DNA of 64,000 bases from Egaibacter sp046050465. Its GTDB lineage: Bacteria > Pseudomonadota > Gammaproteobacteria > Burkholderiales > Burkholderiaceae_C. Below, in pieces: positions 51,184-59,800 of this stretch. The stretch lies in assembly GCA_046050465.1 (NCBI GenBank), contig JBJOPS010000023.1, forward strand, positions 8,990 to 72,989, given 5' to 3'. Numbering within the stretch: position 1 is the first letter of the stretch; each line of letters starts with the position of its first letter. Position numbers and translations under genes: made by a program. The notes under the pieces were generated by a model. It did not search any database. It saw only the letters and a program-made list of their open reading frames with translations, and had not been told where the DNA came from.

Positions 51184-52062
51184 CTAGACGGCTGTGCGGT
51201 GCCGCGCGATGCAGGTGTCCAGCACCTCGTCGCCGGGGCGCTGCCACCAGTCCAGCTCCGAGAATATTTCCACTTCGGCAAAACCTTGGTACCCGGCTTG
51301 CTCCACCCAGCCGCGTATTTTCTTGAGATCCACCACGCCATCGCCCATCATGCCGCGGTCGTTTAGCAGGTCACGGGTGGGGGTGAGCCAGTCGCAGACG
51401 TGGTAAGCCAGTAAACGCTGTTTGCCGGCGCGTTCAATCTGCTGCTGCAGCTTGGGGTCCCACCACACGTGGTAAATGTCAAGGGCCACGCCCAGCGCGC
51501 CGCTTTTCTGCGGGTCCAGCGCGTCGCACACGTCCAGCGCGTGCTCCAGCGTGTTGATGCAGGCTCGCTCGGCGGCCTGCATGGGGTGCAGCGGCTCGAT
51601 GGCCAGCGGCATGCCCACGGTGCGGGCATATTCCAGCGAGGCGGCGATGCCGTCAAACACCTCATTGCGTGCGCGGCCGATGTCGGTGTAAGCCGCCTTG
51701 CCGGACAATGCACCGGGCAGGGCGCCCACGACCAGCACCACACAAGGGGCATTCAGCGTTTTGGCTTCATCAATGGCCCGGCGGTTGTCTACCAGCGCAG
51801 CTTGCCGGCCGGCAGAATCTACAGCGGGGTAAAAGCCGCCACGGCAGTAGCCGGAGAGGCTAATGCCGGTGTCACGCAACTGTTTGGCTATTTTTTCGAG
51901 CCCAACGGCTGCCACCTGGTCTCGCCAGGGGCTGATGGCACGGATGCTGCGTGTTGCGCATGCTTCGATGATGTGGTCGAGAGGCCAGTTTTGACCGCTG
52001 CTCTTGCGCACTGTGGCGGTGTTGATGGACAGCCAGTGGTGGTCTTGGGAGAAATCGCGCAT
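51184..52062 (-). CDS. TIM-barrel sugar isomerase/epimerase (AP endonuclease 2 superfamily)
   Basis: A 292-residue xylose-isomerase-like TIM barrel. Likely metal ligands: MPLAIEPLHPM (Glu), GVALDIYHVWWD (Asp, His), LAYHVCDWLTPT (His, Asp) and FAEVEIFSELDWW (Glu). These folds isomerise or epimerise keto-sugars, inositol derivatives or hydroxypyruvate. It is the last gene of the sugar-catabolic operon, 16 bases after the DUF993 gene, and works most likely on the keto-sugar made by one of the dehydrogenases. Confidence 0.88.
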   Translation of the reverse strand: MRDFSQDHHWLSINTATVRKSSGQNWPLDHIIEACATRSIRAISPWRDQVAAVGLEKIAKQLRDTGISLSGYCRGGFYPAVDSAGRQAALVDNRRAIDEAKTLNAPCVVLVVGALPGALSGKAAYTDIGRARNEVFDGIAASLEYARTVGMPLAIEPLHPMQAAERACINTLEHALDVCDALDPQKSGALGVALDIYHVWWDPKLQQQIERAGKQRLLAYHVCDWLTPTRDLLNDRGMMGDGVVDLKKIRGWVEQAGYQGFAEVEIFSELDWWQRPGDEVLDTCIARHRTAV

Positions 52063-52077
52063 GGGATGAGTGGATTT

Positions 52078-53301
52078 TTATGCTTCAACGCCGTGCAGAG
52101 CCAGCAGCGTTTTCATGCGGTGAATGGCCAGATCAGGCTGCTCCAGCAGGTTGGCGGCATCGGCCAGGCGGAACAGCTCGGCCAGATGCACCAGCGAACG
52201 CGTGCTCTGCTGGCCGCCCACCATCGTGAAATGGCTCTGGTGCCCGTTGAGCCAGGCCATGAAGACCACGCCGGTTTTGTAGAAACGGGTGGGCGCGGCA
52301 AAGATGTGGCGCGACAGTGGCACGGTGGGGCCCAGGATGGCGTGGAATTTCTCGGTGTTGCCCTGCGCCAGTTCGCCCAAGGCGGCACTGGCTGCGGGGG
52401 CGATGGCGTCAAAAATGCCGAGCAGCGCGTCGCTCTTGCCATGGGTAGGCACTTTGCCGAAACCATCGCCTGCAATCAGTTCGGCGTAGTTGAAGTCGTC
52501 ACCCGTGTACATGCGAACGCCCTGTCCGTCAGCCCCGCCGGTAGCGGGCAGGTGCCTGCGCATGGCGATTTCCTTGTCCTTGTCCAAGAGCGAAATCTTG
52601 ATGCCATCCACCTTGTCGGGGTGCGCTGCGATGATGCCCAGCGCCGTGGTCATGGCGGCGTCCACATCTTTCGTACCCCAGTAACCTGCCAGCGCAGGAT
52701 CAAACATGTCACCCAACCAGTGCAGCATAACGGACTGCTTCGCCTGGCTCAGGATGCGGTCATATACGCGTTCATAGTCCGCCGGGCTTTTGGCCACGCG
52801 TGCCAGCGCTCGACTGGCCATGACGATGAGTTTGCCACCGAGTTTCTCGATGGCTTCCATCTGCTCTTCATAGGCGCGGATCACCTGGTTCACGGTGGTG
52901 ACGTTCTCCAGCACCAGGTGGTCGGTACCGCAGCCGGAGGCCACCAGCGCCGTGCCACCCTGGGCAGAGAAGTCTTTGGCAGCGTCCAGCGAGCGGCGGA
53001 TCAGCTCCAGCGACGTGGGCCAGTCCAGCCCCATGCCGCGCTGCGCGGTGTCCATGCTTTCTGCCACGCCCAGGCCCAGCGACCACAGGTGGCGGCGGTA
53101 CCCAATGGTGGCATCCCAATCCACAGCGCACTGCAGCCATGGGTCGATGGCGGCGCGCGGGTCGGCCACCACGTGGGCGGCGGAGTAGGCGATACGGTTG
53201 AACGCGGGCGCGTTGTGCGCGGGCTTCACGGGCGTGGCGCCGGTGAGCACGTAGGGGCTCAATTTGCCTGATGTATCAGGCAGCAACAGCGTGCGGGACA
53301 T
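52078..53301 (-). CDS. DUF993 protein (dihydrodipicolinate-synthase-like)
   Basis: A 407-residue DUF993 protein, of the fold annotated as dihydrodipicolinate synthase family (class I aldolase TIM barrel). Family blocks: AYSAAHVVADPRAAIDPWLQ, AESMDTAQRGMGLDWPTSLE, LVASGCGTDHLV, VDGIKISLLDKDKEIAMRRH with a lysine in the position expected for a Schiff base, and MYTGDDFNYAELIAGDGFG. An aldolase or lyase role in carbohydrate breakdown is likely but unproven. A perfect AGGAGG stands 7 bases before the ATG. It lies between a Gfo/Idh/MocA gene and the isomerase, a trio that recurs in other bacteria. Confidence 0.85.
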   Translation of the reverse strand: MSRTLLLPDTSGKLSPYVLTGATPVKPAHNAPAFNRIAYSAAHVVADPRAAIDPWLQCAVDWDATIGYRRHLWSLGLGVAESMDTAQRGMGLDWPTSLELIRRSLDAAKDFSAQGGTALVASGCGTDHLVLENVTTVNQVIRAYEEQMEAIEKLGGKLIVMASRALARVAKSPADYERVYDRILSQAKQSVMLHWLGDMFDPALAGYWGTKDVDAAMTTALGIIAAHPDKVDGIKISLLDKDKEIAMRRHLPATGGADGQGVRMYTGDDFNYAELIAGDGFGKVPTHGKSDALLGIFDAIAPAASAALGELAQGNTEKFHAILGPTVPLSRHIFAAPTRFYKTGVVFMAWLNGHQSHFTMVGGQQSTRSLVHLAELFRLADAANLLEQPDLAIHRMKTLLALHGVEA

Positions 53302-53320
53302 GAAAATCCTCCTTTTTTAA

Positions 53321-53379
53321 AGGCCAAATCGTGCCTTGGCCCTTATGGAATATGCGTGAGTAGCTATTAAACTTGTAGC
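53321..53379 (-). repeat. Dispersed short repeat at the 3' end of a dehydrogenase gene
   Basis: Minus-strand copy: GCTACAAGTTTAATAGCTAC, then TCACGCATATTCCATAAGGG and GGCACGATTTGGCC. The TAA at 53367, the stop codon of the upstream dehydrogenase gene, lies inside its head. Confidence 0.9.
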
Positions 53380-54530
53380 GTTGGAACATCCACCCAGCGA
53401 CGCTCTTTCCAGCTCTGCAGGGCGACTTCCACCAGTTGCACGCCTTTGGCGCCCTCGGGCAGCGTCCAGCGGTAAGGTTCGTTTTCCACCACGTGGCGGA
53501 TGAAATGCTCCCACTGGATCTTGAAGCCGTTGTCGTACACCTGCGTGTCGGGCACGTCCTGCCATTGCCCGGTGAAGTTCATGGTCTGCTTCTCGTCCGG
53601 GTTCCAGACCGGGCGCGGCGTGTTCACGCGCGACTGGGCCTTGCAGGAACTCAGGCCGGCGACGGCCGAGCCGTGTGTGCCATCGACGTGGAAGGTGACC
53701 AGGTCTTCGCGGTTCACGCGTGTGGCCCACGACATGTTGAGCTGGGCGATCACCGGCTCGCCGTTGTGGCCGGTCAGCTCGGCGGTGGCGTAGGCTGCGT
53801 CGTCGGCGGTGCAGTCGTAAGGCTTGCCGGCTTCGTCCCAGCGCTGGGGAATGTGTGTGGTGCCTACGCACGAGACCGATTTCACCTCGCCAAACAGGTT
53901 GTCCAGCACGTAGCGCCAGTGGCACATCATGTCCAGAATCATGCCGCCGCCGTCTTGTGCGCGGTAGTTCCAGCTGGGGCGCTGGATCGGTTGCAGATCG
54001 CCTTCAAATACCCAGTAGCCAAACTCCAGCCGGACCGACAGCATGCGGCCAAAGAAGCCCGCACGGCGCAGCATGTCGAGCTTGCGCAGGCCTGGTAAAA
54101 ACAGCTTGTCCTGCACCGCACCGTGCTTCAGGCCGGATTTTTCAGCCAGGCGTGCAATCTCCACGGCTTCGTTGAGGTTAGTGGCGATGGGTTTTTCGCA
54201 ATAGACGTGTTTGCCGGCACGGATGGCTTTGGCCAGCAGAGTGGGGCGCATCTGCGTGGTGCCCGCATCGAAAAAGACGGTGTCGCTCTTGTTGGCCAGT
54301 GCAGCTTCAAGGTCAGTACCCCAGCGGGCGATGTTGTGGGCCTTGGCAAGGGCTTCCATCTTCTCGGCATTGCGCCCGATCAGGATGGGGTCGGGCATGA
54401 CCTTGTCGCCGTTGGAGAGCGTTACACCGCCCTGTTTTCGAATGGCGACGATGGAGCGGATCAGGTGCTGGTTCATGCCCATGCGGCCGGTGACGCCGTG
54501 CATGATGATGCCAAGGGTTTGTGTGCTCAT
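53367..54530 (-). CDS. Gfo/Idh/MocA family oxidoreductase (A)
   Basis: A 387-residue NAD(P)-dependent sugar dehydrogenase. The Rossmann start LGIIMHGVTGRMGMNQHLI is a Gly-rich dinucleotide fold, the family CEKPIATN motif follows near residue 115, and GGGMILDMMCHWRYVLDNLF contains the active-site His. The C-terminal part builds the substrate sheet. The last codons (TLQV) and the TAA lie within a short repeat, so the original C-terminus may have been altered. It is 65 bases upstream of DUF993. It is one of four such enzymes at this locus, and it differs from the others in its large 387-residue size and N-terminal motif. Confidence 0.9.
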   Translation of the reverse strand: MSTQTLGIIMHGVTGRMGMNQHLIRSIVAIRKQGGVTLSNGDKVMPDPILIGRNAEKMEALAKAHNIARWGTDLEAALANKSDTVFFDAGTTQMRPTLLAKAIRAGKHVYCEKPIATNLNEAVEIARLAEKSGLKHGAVQDKLFLPGLRKLDMLRRAGFFGRMLSVRLEFGYWVFEGDLQPIQRPSWNYRAQDGGGMILDMMCHWRYVLDNLFGEVKSVSCVGTTHIPQRWDEAGKPYDCTADDAAYATAELTGHNGEPVIAQLNMSWATRVNREDLVTFHVDGTHGSAVAGLSSCKAQSRVNTPRPVWNPDEKQTMNFTGQWQDVPDTQVYDNGFKIQWEHFIRHVVENEPYRWTLPEGAKGVQLVEVALQSWKERRWVDVPTLQV

Positions 54531-54642
54531 GGTGAATTCCTGTTGCGGCGGTTTGCATTTATCCGGCTTGGGTGGTCAGCACACTGACAATGCTGGACAG
54601 CCGATTCCGGTTGGCAGTGACCTGTTCTGGATGTGAAAAATC

Positions 54643-55722
54643 TCAGCGTGGCACTGCCATGGACAGACCATCAGTTGAAAATCCGTGGCAGCTTGCAGCT
54701 GGAAGGTGCACGTGCACGGTATCTCCGCGCTTGATCCGGCTTTGGCCCACGACCTGAACCACCAGTGATTGCTGGGCGCTTAGCGAGCCGTACAACACGG
54801 TGTTGCCACCCAGTTGTTCGGTCAGGGCAACTTGCATGGGCAAGCCATCGCTAGACAGTTCCACGTGTTCCGGGCGAATGCCCACACAAACTGGCGCACC
54901 GTCGGCTTGTCCGGCAGTTGTTGGTACGGTAACAGTTTCACCCCCGTTGAGTTTGACGGTAAGGCCAGAGGCGGTGTGGCCTGCGGCCACGCCATCCAGG
55001 AAATTCATCTTGGGGCTGCCAATGAAGCCCGCCACGAAGCGGTTGGCCGGGTGGTTGTACAACTCAAGTGGTGAACCAGCCTGCTCGATCACGCCGTCGC
55101 GCAGTACCACGATGCGGTCAGCCATGGTCATGGCCTCGACCTGATCATGCGTCACGTAGATCATGGTGGTGCCCAGATCAGCGTGCAGCTTGGACAACTC
55201 AACGCGCATCTGTACGCGCAACTCGGCATCCAGATTGGACAGGGGCTCGTCAAACAGGAATAGCTTGGGCTCCCGCACGATTGCGCGACCAATGGCTACA
55301 CGCTGGCGCTGCCCACCCGACAGGGCCTTGGGTTTGCGTTGCAGGTAGGTGTCAATCTTCAGCATTTTTGCTGCATGCTGCACGCGCTGGTCAATAACGT
55401 CTTTTTTCTCGCCAGCGGTCTGCAAACCGAAGGCGAGGTTGTCGTAAACGCTCATGTGGGGGTACAGGGCGTAGGACTGAAACACCATCGCAATTTCACG
55501 CTTGGCTGGCGCCATTTCGTTCATGCGCACACCATCAATACAGAGCTCTCCGTCCGAGATTTCTTCAAGGCCGGCAATCATGCGCAGTAGCGTTGATTTC
55601 CCGCAACCGGAAGGACCAACGAAAACCACAAATTCACCGTTCTTGATGTCCAGATCAATGCCATGGACCACTTCCGTGGTGCCATAACGCTTGATGATGT
55701 TGCGCAGGGTCAGTTCAGCCAT
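54643..55722 (-). CDS. Sugar ABC importer ATP-binding protein (UgpC/MalK type)
   Basis: A 359-residue CUT1 ATPase. Walker [16 protein letters not shown]-loop: [16 protein letters not shown]; signature: [14 protein letters not shown]; Walker [13 protein letters not shown]; switch: [18 protein letters not shown]. The C-terminal TOBE domain has [13 protein letters not shown]. Its ATG at 55722 overlaps the upstream dehydrogenase gene end by 8 bases. It energises the permease pair at 57.8-59.7 kb, from which it is separated by two dehydrogenase genes. Confidence 0.95.
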   Translation of the reverse strand: MAELTLRNIIKRYGTTEVVHGIDLDIKNGEFVVFVGPSGCGKSTLLRMIAGLEEISDGELCIDGVRMNEMAPAKREIAMVFQSYALYPHMSVYDNLAFGLQTAGEKKDVIDQRVQHAAKMLKIDTYLQRKPKALSGGQRQRVAIGRAIVREPKLFLFDEPLSNLDAELRVQMRVELSKLHADLGTTMIYVTHDQVEAMTMADRIVVLRDGVIEQAGSPLELYNHPANRFVAGFIGSPKMNFLDGVAAGHTASGLTVKLNGGETVTVPTTAGQADGAPVCVGIRPEHVELSSDGLPMQVALTEQLGGNTVLYGSLSAQQSLVVQVVGQSRIKRGDTVHVHLPAASCHGFSTDGLSMAVPR

Positions 55723-56818
55723 GATGAATTGCCTTGGGAAAGCCACCTTTTGCGGGCACCCAACTGTTGTATTTGGGGTGGTGTTTTGGGATCGGAAGCG
55801 TCACAGCAACGCCGGTTTCTCCCGAGTGGTAAATCGCGGTGATGAGCTCCAGCGAGGCGCGGGCATCGGCCAGCGTGACGGGTATCGGAGCGCCGCTAGT
55901 GATGGTGGCGTGCAGGCGAATGAACTGGCCTTCGAATGACTCCAGCGTCGGTTCAAAGTCTGCCAGCGCACTTTCCATGGCCGCGTGGATTTCAGGGGTT
56001 TTCCCCTTGAAATGCCATGGCTCTTTGCCCGGGCGATAAGGTTCAGGGCTGGCGCTCTCAACAGTCATATCGGAAAACACAAAACGCAGGCGGGACATTT
56101 CCTCGGCGGCACCCAGCGTTACGGACAGTGTGGCGATAGAGCCGTTTTCCATTTCCACTGCAATGGCGGCGCAGTCTTCCACCTCCACATCATTCACACG
56201 GGTTGCCAGCCGGGCATAGACATTTTTCACAGGACCCAATACATAGGAAAGGATGTCATGCGAATGCGACGCATGGGTCAGACAGCAACCACCCATTTCG
56301 GTAGCCCATTTGCCACGCCACTGGATGGCGTAGTAGTCGGCATCGCGGCGCCAGTGGGTTTCCATCGTGGTGACCAGTGCCTTGCTTGCGAAGCCCTTGG
56401 CTTGCAGATGTTTGAGTCGTTGCAGGCCATTACCGAAGCGGTATTGAAAAATAGGAAACAACGTACCCTTGGCAGACTTCTGCGCCGCAGCGATGGCGTC
56501 GGCGTCTTGCAGGGAACCCACCAGCGGCTTTTCGCAAATTACGTGCAAGCCTGCGGCCAGAACCTGCTCGATCAGTTCCCGGTGCGTGTTGGGTGGCGTG
56601 CAAATGTCGATGATATCGAGCTCATTACTTGCCAGCAATTCACTGAGCTGGGTGGTGTGTCGGGCTATGCCGAATTGCTCGGCAGCAGCTTTAGCCTTGG
56701 CAGCATCCAGATCGCAGACGGCCTTGACTTCAAAGTGATCAGGAATCTTTGCGTAAGACCCCAGATGGCCTTTGCCAACACCCAAACCCACAACGGCAAC
56801 GCGCAGTTTGCGTGTCAT
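55715..56818 (-). CDS. Gfo/Idh/MocA family oxidoreductase (B)
   Basis: A 367-residue dehydrogenase. [20 protein letters not shown] is the nucleotide-binding start and CEKPLVGS the family EKP motif. [20 protein letters not shown] contains the active-site His (H after DIxxH-like SHSHD). The C-terminal GFO/IDH domain follows. The ATG at 56818 overlaps the previous stop (ATGA), and its end overlaps the ABC ATPase start, so it is translated in a coupled chain with dehydrogenase C and the ATPase. Confidence 0.92.
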   Translation of the reverse strand: MTRKLRVAVVGLGVGKGHLGSYAKIPDHFEVKAVCDLDAAKAKAAAEQFGIARHTTQLSELLASNELDIIDICTPPNTHRELIEQVLAAGLHVICEKPLVGSLQDADAIAAAQKSAKGTLFPIFQYRFGNGLQRLKHLQAKGFASKALVTTMETHWRRDADYYAIQWRGKWATEMGGCCLTHASHSHDILSYVLGPVKNVYARLATRVNDVEVEDCAAIAVEMENGSIATLSVTLGAAEEMSRLRFVFSDMTVESASPEPYRPGKEPWHFKGKTPEIHAAMESALADFEPTLESFEGQFIRLHATITSGAPIPVTLADARASLELITAIYHSGETGVAVTLPIPKHHPKYNSWVPAKGGFPKAIHHG

Positions 56819-57846
56819 TTCAAATCTCCCAAACGAACTGCCATGGCTTCTGCTTTCAAAGCGAGCTCCGTGGCCAGAAAACAATGTTGTTGCGACATGG
56901 CTGTCTCCGTGCGATTCAAAATGTCTCGTATGAGGCGTGGCCCATAGGGCAGCTCTTCGGATTGGCAGTCAATGTGCTGGAGGTTTTTGCCATCCACCAG
57001 GAACAGGTGATCGCCACCGGGGCGTCCACCGATATCAATGTATTTGCGCAACTCGATGTAGCCATCTGTCCCCAGAATGGTCAGGCGGCCGTCGCCCCAG
57101 GTGCCAAGCCCCTTTGGGGTGAACCAGTCCACCCGGATGAAGCCGGTGCCACCATTTCCACGCAAGAGTACCTCGCCGAAATCTTCCAGCTCGGGTGTTT
57201 CGGGATTGCCGAAGTTGCCTACGTGCGATGCCACGACCTCTGCACTGGTTGAACCCGTGAAATGCAGAAACTGGTCACACTGGTGCGCTGCAATGTCACA
57301 CAGGATGCCACCGTAGCGCTTGCGCTGGAAGAACCAGTCGGGGCGGGGGTTGTTACGGAGTGCATGTGGGCCCAGGCCCACGGTCTGCACCACTTTGCCG
57401 ATTGCGCCTGCCGCCACCAGTTGGCTGGCTTTTTCAGTCGCACGGTTCTCAAAACGTTCCGAAAAGCAGACGGAGAAGATGCGACCTGTCTCGCGCTGCA
57501 CTTTACGCACTTCGGCCAGTTCGTCCAACGTGATCACGCCGGGCTTGTCAACCATGACGTCCTTGCCGTGGCGCATGACTTCGATTGCCGTTGCGGCCCT
57601 GACATCGGGAATGGTGGCACTAACCACCAGCTCAATGCCGTTGTCCTCCAGGATGGCGCGTTTGTCGGTAACGCGGCGCACCTGGGGGAATGCCTTGATG
57701 TAGTCCGCGACCAGGTCATCCTCTTCGGCAAAAACAGAGACCAGCTCGGCGCCAGCGTTCAGCATGGCGCGGGTCTGGCCGTAGATGTGATTGTGGTTTA
57801 ACCCAATCGCTGCGAAGCGGATAGGGGCCCTGGAAGCAGCAGTCAT
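56815..57846 (-). CDS. Gfo/Idh/MocA family oxidoreductase (C)
   Basis: A 343-residue dehydrogenase. RFAAIGLNHNHIYGQTRAML is a variant nucleotide-binding start, lacking the plain GxGxxG, and VDKPGVIT stands where EKP is usual (Asp for Glu). Active site: GGILCDIAAHQCDQFLHF. The altered motifs suggest a different substrate or cofactor from enzymes A, B and D. It overlaps the permease gene upstream and enzyme B downstream by 4 bases each. Confidence 0.9.
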   Translation of the reverse strand: MTAASRAPIRFAAIGLNHNHIYGQTRAMLNAGAELVSVFAEEDDLVADYIKAFPQVRRVTDKRAILEDNGIELVVSATIPDVRAATAIEVMRHGKDVMVDKPGVITLDELAEVRKVQRETGRIFSVCFSERFENRATEKASQLVAAGAIGKVVQTVGLGPHALRNNPRPDWFFQRKRYGGILCDIAAHQCDQFLHFTGSTSAEVVASHVGNFGNPETPELEDFGEVLLRGNGGTGFIRVDWFTPKGLGTWGDGRLTILGTDGYIELRKYIDIGGRPGGDHLFLVDGKNLQHIDCQSEELPYGPRLIRDILNRTETAMSQQHCFLATELALKAEAMAVRLGDLK

Positions 57847-58742
57847 CGTTTCATTCCTGAGTGGGCAACGCCTTCAATGATCAGGCGCTGGAAGAAGAGA
57901 AAGAAGAGAAAGATCGGCAAAATAGCCAGTACCGACATGGCAAACAGTTGCCCAAAAGCAGACTGCCCGGTTGAGTCCATGAAGGAACGCAACGCCAGTG
58001 GAACGGTGTAGTTCGATGCATCGTTCAGGTAAACCAGTGGACCCAGGAAATCGTTCCAGGTCCAGATGAACGAGAAGATGGCCGTGGTTGTCAGCACCGG
58101 CAGCGATAGCGGCATCATGATCTTCCAGTAGATGCGCCACGGGCTGCACCCGTCCAGCACGGCGGCTTCGTCCAGCTCGCGGGGGATGCCGCGAAAAAAC
58201 TGCACCATCAGGAAAATGAAGAACGCATCGGCAGCCAGAAATTTGGGCACGATCAGCGGCAAAAAGGTGTCGATCCAGCCCAGATTGAGGAACAGCACAT
58301 ACTGTGGAATCAGCGTCACGTGATACGGCAGCATGAGTGTGCCCAGCATCACCACAAACCAGATGTGGCGCCCCCTGAATTCGAGGCGGGCAAAGGCGTA
58401 GGCGGTGATGGAGCAGGAAACAACGTTGCCGATGACAACCAGAATCGCAACGAAGATTGAATTTTTGAAAAAGATGGTGAAGCTTTGCTGGAGTGCATTC
58501 CAGCCCAGCGTGTAGTTGGCGAAATCAAACGACGGCGGGATGATCGACAAATCCGTGAAGATGATCGACTCAGGCTTGAATGATGAAGCGGCCATCCACA
58601 ACAGCGGGTAAAGCATCAGGAACGAAGCCCCGATCAGCAAGCCGTGACGCAATACGGTCCCCATCACCAGGCTGAAAAAGCCTGGGCCTGTTTTTGTGTT
58701 TTTTGCCATGGTTGGGGCTTGACTAACGGGGGTCGTCTTCAT
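57843..58742 (-). CDS. Sugar ABC importer permease (MalG type)
   Basis: CUT1 inner-membrane permease of about 299 residues. Six helices; the EAA loop is REL-DEAAVLDGCSPWRIYWKI (here RELDEAAVLDGCSPWRIYWK), and the periplasmic and TM blocks NFLGPLVYLNDASNYTVPLA are typical of MalG. The start is uncertain: ATG 58742 (MKTTPVSQ) overlaps the MalF-type gene by 20 bases, while ATG 58709 (MAKNTKTG) would avoid it. It pairs with the following permease in the membrane. Confidence 0.92.
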   Translation of the reverse strand: MKTTPVSQAPTMAKNTKTGPGFFSLVMGTVLRHGLLIGASFLMLYPLLWMAASSFKPESIIFTDLSIIPPSFDFANYTLGWNALQQSFTIFFKNSIFVAILVVIGNVVSCSITAYAFARLEFRGRHIWFVVMLGTLMLPYHVTLIPQYVLFLNLGWIDTFLPLIVPKFLAADAFFIFLMVQFFRGIPRELDEAAVLDGCSPWRIYWKIMMPLSLPVLTTTAIFSFIWTWNDFLGPLVYLNDASNYTVPLALRSFMDSTGQSAFGQLFAMSVLAILPIFLFFLFFQRLIIEGVAHSGMKR

Positions 58743-59664
58743 AGTAAACCCAGTACTTGGACGTGAGGAAACTGATGCCGGTGAAGCAGCCAATGATGAT
58801 CAGCAATATCCATGCGAGTGCAGAGGCGTATCCCATGCGGAAGTAGGAGAAGGCTTCCTGGTAGAGGTACAGCGTGTAAAAAAGGGTTGAGTCGATAGGG
58901 CCACCGGTTCCACCAGACACCACGTATGCTGGTGTGAAAGCCTTGAAGCCCTCAATGATCTGCAGCACCATGTTGAAGAAAATGACGGGGGCCAGCATGG
59001 GCAGGGTAATCTTGTAGAACTTGCGGAAAGCACCCGCGCCGTCCATGGAGGCCGCCTCATACAGATCCTGTGGCACCTGGCGCAGTCCGGCCAGAAAAAT
59101 GATCATGGGAGATCCGAATTGCCAGACCGCCAGCAGTACGAGCGTGTAAATGGCCGTCTCGGGGTTTGAAATCCAGCTTTCGCCTTTGTAGCCAAAGACC
59201 GAAAGCAAAATCTGGTTGACGGTTCCGTTCCCTTCGAACAACTGGCGCCATAACACGGCAATGGCGACAGAGCCGCCCAGCAGTGAGGGGATGTAGAAAA
59301 GTGCCCGGTAAAAGGCTCCACCGCGAATGGCCTTGTCCAGCACCATGGCTACCGCCAGCGCGAACGCCAGTTTCAAGGGCACCTCGAATGTCATGTAGGT
59401 AAACGTGACTTTCAGGGACTGATAGAAACGCGGGTCGTCCAGAAACATGCGGGCATAGTTATCCGTGCCGACCCACACCGCAGGGCTCAAGAGGTCAAAC
59501 TTGGTAAAGGAAAGGTAGAGTGATACGAGTACCGGACCCAGCGAGAAACAAAAAAACCCAATCAGCCATGGCGTGAGGAAGGCATACCCGATCAAGTCAC
59601 GCCGGGTAGCCGCGTTTGAGCGGCTTTGCCGCTCGGTTGGATTTTTTTCGACAACGGTGGACAC
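58723..59664 (-). CDS. Sugar ABC importer permease (MalF type)
   Basis: A 313-residue CUT1 permease with six helices, starting GYAFLTPWLIGFFCFSLGPV. The EAA loop reads QDLYEAASMDGAGAFRKFYK and contacts the UgpC-type ATPase. A GTG start at 59664 with AAGGCGGG upstream gives the usual length; the frame is open further upstream without homology. The N-terminal codons around 59618-59634 form a small coding palindrome GAGCGGC-TTT-GCCGCTC, a motif common in the repeats of this family. Confidence 0.9.
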   Translation of the reverse strand: MSTVVEKNPTERQSRSNAATRRDLIGYAFLTPWLIGFFCFSLGPVLVSLYLSFTKFDLLSPAVWVGTDNYARMFLDDPRFYQSLKVTFTYMTFEVPLKLAFALAVAMVLDKAIRGGAFYRALFYIPSLLGGSVAIAVLWRQLFEGNGTVNQILLSVFGYKGESWISNPETAIYTLVLLAVWQFGSPMIIFLAGLRQVPQDLYEAASMDGAGAFRKFYKITLPMLAPVIFFNMVLQIIEGFKAFTPAYVVSGGTGGPIDSTLFYTLYLYQEAFSYFRMGYASALAWILLIIIGCFTGISFLTSKYWVYYEDDPR

Positions 59665-59800
59665 GCTACCCGCCTTTTTTGAAAACGACACCTCTGCCAC
59701 CTGCACCGAAGAGCAGGTGGCGTGTGTCGTGTACTGGATGGATGCGCAGACGGCCTGAAAATCAGCCTGTCTACCGCCCCTCGCAGGGCTGTTTTGCCGA

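Noticed and set aside
51469..53271. A 600-codon plus-strand open frame opposite DUF993 and the isomerase gene
   Set aside because: It spans two real genes and their gap, lacks any recognisable domain and is explained by high GC in the third codon position.
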